Notes under the pieces: generated by a model
Told to the model about the DNA's origin: nothing
What the model saw: only the letters and a program-made list of their open reading frames with translations
Database searches by the model: none
Position numbers and translations under genes: made by a program
In this document: piece after piece, positions 8,959-16,420 of the stretch
How positions within the stretch are numbered: the stretch's first letter is position 1
How the letters are laid out: every line of letters begins with the position of its first letter
NCBI GenBank assembly: GCA_021797355.1
Contig: JAJZZX010000004.1
Span: 1-64,000, forward strand
DNA length: 64,000 bases
Direction: 5' to 3'
From: Thermoplasmata archaeon
Lineage (GTDB): Archaea; Thermoplasmatota; Thermoplasmata; Thermoplasmatales; Thermoplasmataceae

Positions 8959-10173
8959 CTATGCCTCGTTTTCCTCTTCGTCATGAAGCTCACGGCTTCT
9001 CCTTATTAAGTCTATCAGGTTAGAGTTTGGCTTAAGAGCCACATCCCTGTCCAGCCAAGGGAGCCCTGCTTTTCTTGCTTGATCGATCGAATTAACTAGA
9101 ATCTCATCGGCTGTCTTTGAATCTACGCTGAAGAATCTGGAGCTGCCATCCTTGTTAATCAATTCCAGCGGCGGAATTCCCTCCGGCACAAGAAGGCAGC
9201 GGGACCTTAGATCATAGCCTTTATCCCGAGCATGGGATACTGCGGATATTGCCAATGAGAGCAATACAACTTGCGCTTTCTTGTCAGTGGCTTCGCTGTT
9301 CGCCCCGTCCAGTGGAAAGCGCAACTTCTTAAGAGCAGGTATTGAAATTACCGTAGTCTGAACTGCTCCATCTATGGAAACTCCACCTCCGGTCTCCTTG
9401 ATTGTTGGTACCACGTTTCCCAGGTTCAGTTCAGATAACTTCTTTGGAAATTTCTTAGGCTTGTTCTTTTCCAGAACCGATTTTTCAGGAACTGCTGTCC
9501 AGGTACCGTCAGAGGTCTCAAAAAGGGAAGGATTAGAACGAATGATCGGATCAATTCTTGAGGACGTCTGGACACCTGGTTTTGCATTGAGACCGACTAT
9601 TTCCGAAACAACAGTTCTCTGAAACTTGTTTCCCATACCACCGGGTCCGGTGGAATCCCATATCCCAAATATCAATGCATGTGGGCAGTAATGGAAGAGC
9701 CCAGTGGCATCCCTAATATTTGACCTGACGAATGACTGGCCTATTTCAGTATCTCTGAATGGAACTCCATTCAGGGAGCTCTCCCTGAATATTGCATCTG
9801 CAATTCTATGTGGCACTTCATATGTGCTGATCTTTCCAATGTCTGGGAAATATTCACTAAAATCTGTATATAGTAAGCCGATGCCCAAATTCCTCGATTT
9901 TATGGCCTGCAACAATGCCTCTTCCATTCTATTTGCCTGGGACTGGACTGAATCCAGCAGCACACTTTGCACCAATTGCCCATTCTCTCCAATCCTGGTT
10001 TCGAAGGCATATTTCCCCTCTGCAAAAGTTGGAGGGTAAACCTTGCTCCCCTTTCCGCCGGCTGGATAGAGCCTAGTAATCTGTCGGAAGGCGGATCCAG
10101 AATCCATAGATTCCAGCAAGTCCTCATAGCTTATTTTACGATATTTTTGCTTCTCTTCATCCATTTCATTCAT
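8959..10173 (-). CDS. csb1: Csb1, Cas7-type backbone subunit of the I-G Cascade
   Basis: This 404-residue protein carries the strong signature of Csb1 (GSU0053): RLYPAGGKGSKVYPPTF and then LLDSVQSQANRMEEALL near residues 72-90. Csb1 copies are expected to coat the crRNA spacer and form the Cascade filament. It is the first gene of the six-gene cas operon, and csb2 follows with a short gap. The ATG at 10173 has GAGGTTAG at 10183-10190, a good SD distance. A weak TATA-like GTATTTTTT lies at 10205-10213. Family and role within I-G are clear. Confidence 0.95.
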   Translation of the reverse strand: MNEMDEEKQKYRKISYEDLLESMDSGSAFRQITRLYPAGGKGSKVYPPTFAEGKYAFETRIGENGQLVQSVLLDSVQSQANRMEEALLQAIKSRNLGIGLLYTDFSEYFPDIGKISTYEVPHRIADAIFRESSLNGVPFRDTEIGQSFVRSNIRDATGLFHYCPHALIFGIWDSTGPGGMGNKFQRTVVSEIVGLNAKPGVQTSSRIDPIIRSNPSLFETSDGTWTAVPEKSVLEKNKPKKFPKKLSELNLGNVVPTIKETGGGVSIDGAVQTTVISIPALKKLRFPLDGANSEATDKKAQVVLLSLAISAVSHARDKGYDLRSRCLLVPEGIPPLELINKDGSSRFFSVDSKTADEILVNSIDQARKAGLPWLDRDVALKPNSNLIDLIRRSRELHDEEENEA

Positions 10174-10669
10174 GTTACTTCACTAACCTCTACTATCTTT
10201 GTGGAAAAAATACTTGTGGTGTTTCAATGCTATGACCACTTAACAGGAGAAGGTTGTACCAATTGTTTTACTAATTGCCAGGGTTTTGCAGAGCTATGTC
10301 TTCCGTTATATCGAGATTGATGACATCCTTCCCCTTTCCTTGCCATCATTGCTAATCCCATGGTGTTCTGATATGGGGGGCCAGTGCGCTGTTCATGGCA
10401 ATCCACCACTTAAGTTCTCTGCATTCCTTCCTGGCAAACTCACATATAGTTATGCCTTTTCCTGGGCACCGCAACAGCTGATTCAAGATAATGGTATCAA
10501 GGGACCTGTAGCGGAGTGGGAAGATATCCAAGAGGAAATGAGGTGATGGATTCACTTCCCACAATGCATATTCCTCTCAGTTAGATAAAGCAAAGAAGCT
10601 TGAACCGTCTCACTGAACTGCCCATGGGCTAAATTTAAAAGGTAACTATAATTAAGAACCTGCATAATA
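10174..10669. other. Intergenic region between the cas operon and the methyltransferase gene
   Basis: About 500 nt separate two divergent transcription units. Near the left lies the cas operon promoter and SD. At the right, an A/T run (AATTTAAAAGG, about 10630-10640) and a second AT stretch (10645-10655) could serve the methyltransferase gene. Open frames of 70-86 codons exist on both strands in the middle (10286-10564). They show no recognisable domain or convincing start signal, so I do not call them genes. Confidence 0.5.
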
Positions 10670-11788
10670 ATGGAACATCCTTCTGCCCTGGCCCCGTTTA
10701 TGAATAAAATTTTAATGGGAGACACCGTTGAAACATTGCAAAGTTTACCAGATAACACAGCCGATCTGATATTTGCTGACCCGCCTTACAATCTTCAGCT
10801 TAGAGATGAATTATGGAGGCCTAACCAGACAAAGGTTAAAGCTGTCAGCGATGAATGGGATAGGTTCAGTAATTTCAGGGAATATGATGAATTCTCCTTG
10901 AAATGGCTTACAGAATGCAGGAGGGTCTTGAAGAAAGATGGCTCAATCTGGGTAATAGGTACTTACCACAATATATTCAGAATTGGAAAGATAATGCAAG
11001 ATCTCGGCTTCTGGATCATCAACGATATCATCTGGATCAAGACAAACCCCATGCCAAACTTCCGGGGCACCAGGTTCACCAACGCCCACGAAACCCTGAT
11101 TTTCGCAGCCAAGAGCATTGATTCTAAGTACTCTTTCCACTACAAGTCAATGCGGGCTTACAACGACGATGTCCAGATGCGCAGCGACTGGGAAATTCCA
11201 ATCTGCAGTGGAAGTGAAAGAATAAAGATCAATGGCAGGAAGGCACATTCTACCCAGAAGCCTGAAGAGCTTCTCAAAAGGATAATCATTGCCTCCTCGA
11301 ATCCAGGTGACATAGTGCTGGACCCTTTCTTTGGTAGTGGGACGACCGGAGCAGTGGCAAAGCTGCTCAGAAGAAATTTCATAGGCATAGAGCGCAGGGA
11401 GGATTATGTGGGACTGGCTGAGGAGAGGATATCCAAGGTCGTTCCGCTTGAAGCTGATCTCATATCATATCCACTTGATGAGAGACCGGTGCGCGTCCCG
11501 TTTGGAAACCTGGTGTCTGCAAGGATGATAGCTGCCGGCGAGACCATTTTTTCAGCTGACATGAAAAACAGGGCAATTGTGCTGGCTAACGGGACAGTTA
11601 AGAGCGGCAACATATCTGGATCGATACACCATGTGAGCGCTGTCCTGCAAGGAAAACAGAACTATAACGGCTGGTCATACTGGTATGTCCTCAGGGACAA
11701 TAACCTTGTGAGCATTGATCACCTCAGGAACGAATACAGGAAGAATGCTTCCAGGATCGCGCCTCCTGACAATGATTCCTCTATCTAA
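10670..11788 (+). CDS. CcrM/HinfI-like adenine-N6 DNA methyltransferase with RAMA domain
   Basis: This 372-residue protein resembles CcrM of alphaproteobacteria along its whole length. It shows the catalytic DPPYNLQL (from residue 37), IWVIGTYHNIFRIG, NPMPNFRGTRFTNAHETLIF, AYNDDVQMRSDWEIP, KAHSTQKPEELL, and the SAM-binding DPFFGSGTTG (218-227). The C-terminal part, about residues 280-365 (RVPFGNLVSARMI to GWSYWYVL), matches the RAMA domain found in CcrM. The family methylates adenine in GANTC. I infer the same target here, but it must be measured. No restriction gene lies beside it, so it looks like an orphan enzyme, probably acquired from bacteria. It is divergent from the cas operon and not part of it. 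Confidence 0.93.
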   Translation: MEHPSALAPFMNKILMGDTVETLQSLPDNTADLIFADPPYNLQLRDELWRPNQTKVKAVSDEWDRFSNFREYDEFSLKWLTECRRVLKKDGSIWVIGTYHNIFRIGKIMQDLGFWIINDIIWIKTNPMPNFRGTRFTNAHETLIFAAKSIDSKYSFHYKSMRAYNDDVQMRSDWEIPICSGSERIKINGRKAHSTQKPEELLKRIIIASSNPGDIVLDPFFGSGTTGAVAKLLRRNFIGIERREDYVGLAEERISKVVPLEADLISYPLDERPVRVPFGNLVSARMIAAGETIFSADMKNRAIVLANGTVKSGNISGSIHHVSAVLQGKQNYNGWSYWYVLRDNNLVSIDHLRNEYRKNASRIAPPDNDSSI

Positions 11789-11929
11789 TTTAATTCCTGC
11801 AAAATATGAGTTTTCCGATGATGTGTGGAACTTTCCCGGCTTGCCGTGAAAAATGCCACGATGTCAAGATTTTCTTGTAGTTCATAATATTTATTCAGTT
11901 AGAACGATGAAGATTTGAGGTAGTCTTAT
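11789..11929 (+). promoter_or_regulatory. Spacer with promoter and SD for the glycosylase gene
   Basis: A TATA-like stretch (CATAATATTTATTC, about 11883-11896) is followed by GAGGT at 11917-11921 and then by the in-frame CTG at 11930. An SD at this distance supports initiation at or near 11930 instead of the GTG at 11954. Confidence 0.4.
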
Positions 11930-12646
11930 CTGGAAGGGCCTGGAACACGCATCGTGGCGTCAAGCATCAGATCGATTGTTGGCGAGAAGATTCTCTACTC
12001 CCTGAAGGGTGGCCAATGGAAGGCAGCTAAATTAAGGGATGTCTATGTACAGGGGAAACGGCTATATCTTCATCTTGACAATACTGTGTGCGAAATTTTC
12101 TTCGGCATGTATGGAAAAATGACCACCTCGCCTTATGGCACTAGGACTGCCTCCCTGGGCATACGGGCGGAGAGCACTCAATTTTATTTCTATACATGTT
12201 CGGTAAAATTTCTCTCCGAGGACCAGTTTTATGGTATATTCCGGCCTTCAATAGACGTTCTCTCACCGGAATTTTCTGTTGCAGAGGCCGCACTCAAGAT
12301 CAAGAATCCGGAAAACGAAATGCGGCAAGTGTGTGACATACTCCTTGACCAGGAAATATTTGCTGGAGTTGGAAATATAATCAAGAACGAGGCTTTGTTC
12401 AATGCTGGCATTCTGCCTGGGAGACTAGGCAAAACCATCAGCGCCCATGAGGCTGAGAATCTGGCTGCCTGTGTGCGCGAATTTTCCATGGTGTTCCTGG
12501 CAATGAGGATGAAGGGATCAAAGTTATCCAGCTTTTCCAGGGTATATTTCAAGGCAAAATGCCAGAGCTGCGGTGGTAAAATCTCAAGGGGAAAATGCGG
12601 AACTACCAACAGGATAACATTCTGGTGCAGCAGCTGTCAGAAATGA
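11930..12646 (+). CDS. Fpg/Nei (NEIL3-like) DNA glycosylase, apparent CTG start
   Basis: About 238 residues. The protein shows the Fpg/Nei plan. The N-terminal EGPGTR resembles EGPE of Nei and EGPG of NEIL3. A strand in QGKRLYLHLDN carries the conserved lysine. The H2TH segment is DQEIFAGVGNIIKNEALF, and a C-terminal zinc finger has CQSCGG and CSSCQ pairs. Such enzymes excise oxidised bases and cut the abasic site. EGPGTR lies upstream of the only standard start (GTG 11954), and an in-frame TAG at 11921 leaves CTG 11930 as the sole plausible start. The usual nucleophile at residue 2 (Pro, or Val in NEIL3) is not where expected. Family is sure. Chemistry and exact start are not. Confidence 0.85.
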   Translation: MEGPGTRIVASSIRSIVGEKILYSLKGGQWKAAKLRDVYVQGKRLYLHLDNTVCEIFFGMYGKMTTSPYGTRTASLGIRAESTQFYFYTCSVKFLSEDQFYGIFRPSIDVLSPEFSVAEAALKIKNPENEMRQVCDILLDQEIFAGVGNIIKNEALFNAGILPGRLGKTISAHEAENLAACVREFSMVFLAMRMKGSKLSSFSRVYFKAKCQSCGGKISRGKCGTTNRITFWCSSCQK

Positions 12647-13006
12647 TCAGCATTTTCCTGCCTTTCCGTAGTTTTCCGGAGACAGTTTTCCCTCCACTGG
12701 GAGACCTGAATCCACCCATTCCTTCATTCCTCCCCTGTAAGCCATGGCCTCAATCCCATGCTCAATCAGGATGGCGGCAGCGGTTTCTGAAGCCCCGCAG
12801 TCAACGCTCGAACAGTATGTGATTACCCTGAAGCCGGAAAGTTCCTTCCACCCGCCTTCTTCAAGCCTGTCAAATGGCATCCAGATGCTTCCGGCAATAT
12901 GGAGGTTATCGTATGCCTGCTGCGATAGGACGTTTATGACCTTTACGCTGCTGTCATTCAGCAGTTGGAGAAGATCGTTCTTGGAAACTTCCCTGACACC
13001 ATCCAT
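12647..13006 (-). CDS. Rhodanese-domain protein
   Basis: This 119-residue single rhodanese domain starts EVSKNDLLQLLND. The SIWMPFDRL strand and the YRGGMKEWVDSGLPVEG end are typical of the fold. The active-site loop is YCSSVDCGAS, with a cysteine where the persulfide forms, so sulfur transfer is possible. The loop carries two cysteines and lacks the usual arginine. The gene converges on the glycosylase gene with no gap between their stops, which says nothing about function. The substrate is unknown. A second rhodanese lies at 62086-62433. Confidence 0.85.
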   Translation of the reverse strand: MDGVREVSKNDLLQLLNDSSVKVINVLSQQAYDNLHIAGSIWMPFDRLEEGGWKELSGFRVITYCSSVDCGASETAAAILIEHGIEAMAYRGGMKEWVDSGLPVEGKLSPENYGKAGKC

Positions 13007-13092
13007 GCAGACAAGGATTCAACCATTCATTAAAGGCTTTACAGCCCCTTGATGAGCAGCACCGTGATTATAAACAGAAAGGTTAGTAATGG

Positions 13093-14067
13093 ATGCCCAA
13101 ATGCCGCTTTGCCATGCAAACTGGAAATTCCTTCCCGGATCTTTCCTGGTTTGCGTTGTCGATGTCACTGGGGATTATTTCCATATCCGCCTATTACAAC
13201 GGCTTGGAGACCCTGTCACTGGGATTCCTCTATACTGATATTGTAGCTATTTTGGCCCTGACTGGCTGGTTCCTGATCATGGTGCTGAAAACACACAACC
13301 GGCCAACCTGCCAAAGCACAGCATGCAGATATGGACTTTTCAGTGCCGTGGCGGCAGCATCGATCCTGGCGGTTAGGCTATCTTACTCTGGAATTGAAAT
13401 CCCATGGCTCTATTACATGCTCCTTTCCCTATTCCTGCTAGCGGCTTTCCTGATCTCGAAGCCGAGTTTTCCATTGCAGATATGGAATGAAATGGGAAAG
13501 ATCGATACTTCCCTTTCCATCTTCCCCATATCAATGCTCTCTGTTGCCATAGCCACATCGGCATCCGGCATGGGCTTTCAGGCATTTGCGTCTGTGCTGG
13601 GCACGCTCTCCATAATCATCTTCTTTGTATTTCAGGGGCGCTTAATGGCTTCAATTTTTGAACATGGCCTTGAAGAGATTTGCGCATCCGGAGCCCTATT
13701 CATAAATTTCGGCTTTCCTGCCCTTTCAGCCATATTCTTCCATCAATTATCCAACCAGGTCTTAATATATGGGATGCTGCCAATTCATGAACTGTTGATC
13801 CTGCTATCCGTGATCCTCTGGTCATGGGCAACAGTTCTCTTTCCGGTAATGGCGGCAATATATTTGGCCAGCTCTTCTGGCATTCGTTTTGCAACGTCAA
13901 AGCTGGCCATGGTGTTCCCCATTGCTGTTTATTCTGTATCCGCATCTCTCCTTTCCAGCAAGCTGGGAACTGTGATGGAAACAATTTCCCTAGCATTTCT
14001 ATTTTCCTCAATTGCTGTTCTTGCAGTTCTAGCCATGGAACTGACTTACAGCAGGACTCACTTTTAG
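13093..14067 (+). CDS. Multi-pass membrane protein, possibly TDT/SLAC1-like transporter
   Basis: This 324-residue protein has about ten hydrophobic segments and little else. The start MSLGIISISAYYNGLETLSLG and the late VFPIAVYSVSASLL recall the tellurite-resistance/dicarboxylate (TDT) and SLAC1 families, whose members begin with a TGI(V/I)SIA-type helix and have FPLGMYSVATY near the end. These carry organic acids or anions across the cytoplasmic membrane. The match is by eye and partial, so the substrate is open. The start could be ATG 13093 or ATG 13114. No partner gene is linked, and the next gene has its own TATA box. Confidence 0.6.
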   Translation: MPKCRFAMQTGNSFPDLSWFALSMSLGIISISAYYNGLETLSLGFLYTDIVAILALTGWFLIMVLKTHNRPTCQSTACRYGLFSAVAAASILAVRLSYSGIEIPWLYYMLLSLFLLAAFLISKPSFPLQIWNEMGKIDTSLSIFPISMLSVAIATSASGMGFQAFASVLGTLSIIIFFVFQGRLMASIFEHGLEEICASGALFINFGFPALSAIFFHQLSNQVLIYGMLPIHELLILLSVILWSWATVLFPVMAAIYLASSSGIRFATSKLAMVFPIAVYSVSASLLSSKLGTVMETISLAFLFSSIAVLAVLAMELTYSRTHF

Positions 14068-14118
14068 CCGGGGAGATAATGGCCCCAGTCAAAATATTGC
14101 TTCAATTGTGGCCATCGG

Positions 14119-14130
14119 ATATATAATATA
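14119..14130 (+). promoter_or_regulatory. TATA box of the first MscS gene
   Basis: ATATATAATATA is centred about 27 nt before the ATG at 14153. No SD lies between them, which indicates a leaderless transcript. Confidence 0.55.
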
Positions 14131-14152
14131 ATGCGATGCTGATAACGATAGG

Positions 14153-15037
14153 ATGGCAGTCTCATACCGGCGAAGCATAATCAATGTCATAATATCAATT
14201 GCATTGGCTATAGCCCTGGCCTATGCCGTCAGCTTTGTTCTGGACCTGCTTGCTTCAAGATATGCAGTCCTAAAGCCCTATGAGATATACATCAGGGATG
14301 GCGTTGGAGCTGTAATTGCCATTGGCGTATCTGTCGCCGTTGTACGTGTTGTGAGACACCTTATTGAAAGCTATACCTCGAGAACTGAGGGCGGGAGAAA
14401 TCTCCGTGGCCTCTTCATCATTTTTAGGGTTATAATCTATGCCGTTGCCATAACATGGTTCCTTGCCTACATCGGTGTTAACATTGAAGGGGCGCTTGTC
14501 GGTGGTGCCATTGGGGGAATTGTGATAGGCTTTGCTGTCCAGTCTATTGTTTCAAACCTTCTTTCAGGCTTGATGGTGAGCGGCGGCGGATTCATAACCC
14601 CTGGAGAGCCAATTTCAATATATTCATGGATGTTTGGGCCCAATGTCACAGGGCTGGTGGAGGATGTCAAGACCCTTTACACCAGAATAAGGACGCCGGC
14701 AGGGCAAACATACCTTCTTCCCAATACAGCACTTCTTGGAAGTTCCGTTTTCACTCCTCTGCGCGATGCCAAGGGCATACGCACAACATTGGATATAACA
14801 GTCCCGGGAGACGTTCCCGCAAATGAGCTAATGGATGAGGCGAAAAAACTGATAAATGCGGGAATGAAAGATCAGGGGCTTGAGGACTGCCAGCTCTTTC
14901 TTTCAGCAAAGAATGGAACAACTAACACCATTCTCGCTATTCTCATTTTCAGGAATATTGACGATCTGAATAGGGTGTCGAGTTACGTCAACCTTATGGT
15001 CGACCAGACCTACTGGAGCATAAAATCCAGGAAATAG
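14153..15037 (+). CDS. MscS-family mechanosensitive channel
   Basis: This 294-residue protein has three or four N-terminal membrane helices and then the pore helix and beta domain of MscS. The Gly/Ala-rich pore helix is GALVGGAIGGIVIGFAVQSIVSNLLSG (about residues 109-136), followed by a PGEPISIYSWMFGPNVTGLVEDV segment of the beta domain. The family opens on membrane tension and protects against osmotic shock. A second MscS gene lies at 15311-16225 on the other strand, with a small gene between them. The predicted leaderless promoter just upstream implies its own transcription unit. Confidence 0.88.
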   Translation: MAVSYRRSIINVIISIALAIALAYAVSFVLDLLASRYAVLKPYEIYIRDGVGAVIAIGVSVAVVRVVRHLIESYTSRTEGGRNLRGLFIIFRVIIYAVAITWFLAYIGVNIEGALVGGAIGGIVIGFAVQSIVSNLLSGLMVSGGGFITPGEPISIYSWMFGPNVTGLVEDVKTLYTRIRTPAGQTYLLPNTALLGSSVFTPLRDAKGIRTTLDITVPGDVPANELMDEAKKLINAGMKDQGLEDCQLFLSAKNGTTNTILAILIFRNIDDLNRVSSYVNLMVDQTYWSIKSRK

Positions 15038-15076
15038 TAAGGGAAGAAGAGACAGCCATATGGATGTGAGGGAAAG

Positions 15077-15298
15077 ATGGAAAGCATGAAACTGGAAAGC
15101 TTCATTGGAAAGAAAGTCACAGTCTGGCTGTTAGGCCAGGCGCAGCTTAACATATCCCCAGGTATTGTAACCCATGGCGTACTGGAGGGGATTGACCAGG
15201 GCATCTACATAATAAGCAGGCTGGATGAGGGTGGAAATACAACAGGAGAGATAATGCTCATACCGATGGGGCAGTGCAGAATCTCCCTAAAGGAATAG
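15077..15298 (+). CDS. Small conserved-looking protein of unknown function, Sm-like at best
   Basis: This 73-residue soluble protein starts at 15077, or at the second ATG (MKLESFIGKK). The pattern KKVTVWLLG, then THGVLEGIDQGIYII and IMLIPMGQCRISL, alternates beta strands in a way that recalls the small Sm/LSm barrel. This is a suggestion only. It sits 39 nt after one MscS gene, on the same strand, and 12 nt from the end of the other, which is convergent. Co-expression with the first channel is likely. I do not recognise the family. Confidence 0.6.
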   Translation: MESMKLESFIGKKVTVWLLGQAQLNISPGIVTHGVLEGIDQGIYIISRLDEGGNTTGEIMLIPMGQCRISLKE

Positions 15299-15310
15299 TG
15301 CATTCACTTT

Positions 15311-16225
15311 TCACTGACCGAGCTTCAGCGGCTCCACCTGACTCATTATTAATCTCAGTATATCGCTTCTCTTTGCGTCAGCATCAATTGAATTGAAGCT
15401 TGCTACCACCATCACAAGATATGTGTTCAGGGTTGTCTCATCAACAGTAACCGAAACGTCTTCGCGTACATCCGGCATTTTAGCGACAGCAGCTCGAATT
15501 TTCTCCCTGATCAGGTCAAAATCAATGTACTTGGGTACTTCGTACCTGGCCTTCACCCTGATTGAGTCCTTGCGCACAATTATTGCGCCTTGTATCAGTA
15601 TGCCATTTGGTATCTTAACTATGTCACCGCTGTCCATCTTCAGGGAAGTGTAGTTTATGGTGAGATCAACAACTTCGCCGCTGTAGGCAGTTGACTCGAT
15701 CCTGTCAACAGAGAAGTATTTCGGATAAATTACTGGAAATGCGCCACCATACTGCCACATGTTCATTGTTACGTAATCCCCTATCTTGAATGGCCTCACT
15801 ATTGTAAGCATAATTCCGGCGAACTGGTTTGCAAGTACGGTCTGTGAAGCAAGGCCTATGATTACGCTTACCAGGGAGCCTCCCAATATCACTGACGATA
15901 CGTCAATACCAAGGCTTGCCAGTATAGCAAGCCCTATGATGAAGTAGCCGAGGAGAGAAACAAAAAACATTATGGGGTGGACCTTCGACCTGTCTGCATA
16001 CTTTGACAGATAACGCTCCAGGAAACCCCTTATTATCCTGAAAATAAGGTATACTACAACGCCAATAAGTGCCGCTTCTATGTACTTGTAGAAGCTAATC
16101 TGAGTTATGTGAAGGAAAATCGTTATGATGTAGAAAGCCACCAGAACCACACCAAGTGCAATAATTAGCCCAATAATTTTCTGCAAAATCTTGGATCCGT
16201 TGTTTTGAGCCATTTCCCTATCCAT
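15311..16225 (-). CDS. Second MscS-family mechanosensitive channel
   Basis: This 304-residue protein has hydrophobic helices at about 17-40, 45-65 and 85-110. The pore helix is VILGGSLVSVIIGLASQTVLANQFAG, and then VRPFKIGDYVTMNMWQYGGAFPVIYPKYF is typical of the MscS beta domain. An alpha-beta C-terminal domain follows. It differs clearly from the channel at 14153, so the two are not a recent duplication. The start could be ATG 16225 or ATG 16213. It probably has its own promoter. Role as a tension-gated or ion-permeable channel is inferred from the family. Confidence 0.87.
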   Translation of the reverse strand: MDREMAQNNGSKILQKIIGLIIALGVVLVAFYIITIFLHITQISFYKYIEAALIGVVVYLIFRIIRGFLERYLSKYADRSKVHPIMFFVSLLGYFIIGLAILASLGIDVSSVILGGSLVSVIIGLASQTVLANQFAGIMLTIVRPFKIGDYVTMNMWQYGGAFPVIYPKYFSVDRIESTAYSGEVVDLTINYTSLKMDSGDIVKIPNGILIQGAIIVRKDSIRVKARYEVPKYIDFDLIREKIRAAVAKMPDVREDVSVTVDETTLNTYLVMVVASFNSIDADAKRSDILRLIMSQVEPLKLGQ

Positions 16226-16386
16226 GGTGGAGTGGCTAATTTTTTAAAGCATTTTGGATCAGAAAGATGACATATAACAAAGGTGGAACTTTTTCCTTCC
16301 CGTATTCCATGATTTCACTTTTTGTGCTTCGGAAAGCCCTGTCTTAAGGTTCATTTCAAGGGATTTTAGGTGGTTTTATGCATGGG

Positions 16387-16401
16387 AATATATTTATTAT
16401 A
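16387..16401 (+). promoter_or_regulatory. TATA box of the membrane-protein gene at 16421
   Basis: An AT-only stretch (ATATATTTATTATAT) is centred about 27 nt before the ATG at 16421. This spacing selects that ATG over the earlier in-frame starts at 16370 and 16382 and implies a leaderless mRNA. Confidence 0.6.
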
Positions 16402-16420
16402 TCTCACCCATTTCATCTCC

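Noticed and set aside
10286-10564. Frames of 70-86 codons on both strands in the gap between cas and the methyltransferase
   Set aside because: No recognisable domain, no SD or TATA at suitable distance, and both strands are open by chance. A decayed gene cannot be excluded.
11954-11956. GTG 11954 as start of the glycosylase
   Set aside because: It would remove the EGPGTR segment that forms the active site entrance in this family, and there is no SD before it.
10670-12646. A defence island formed by cas, methyltransferase and glycosylase
   Set aside because: The three are in separate transcription units, and the glycosylase is an ordinary repair family. Only closeness supports the idea.
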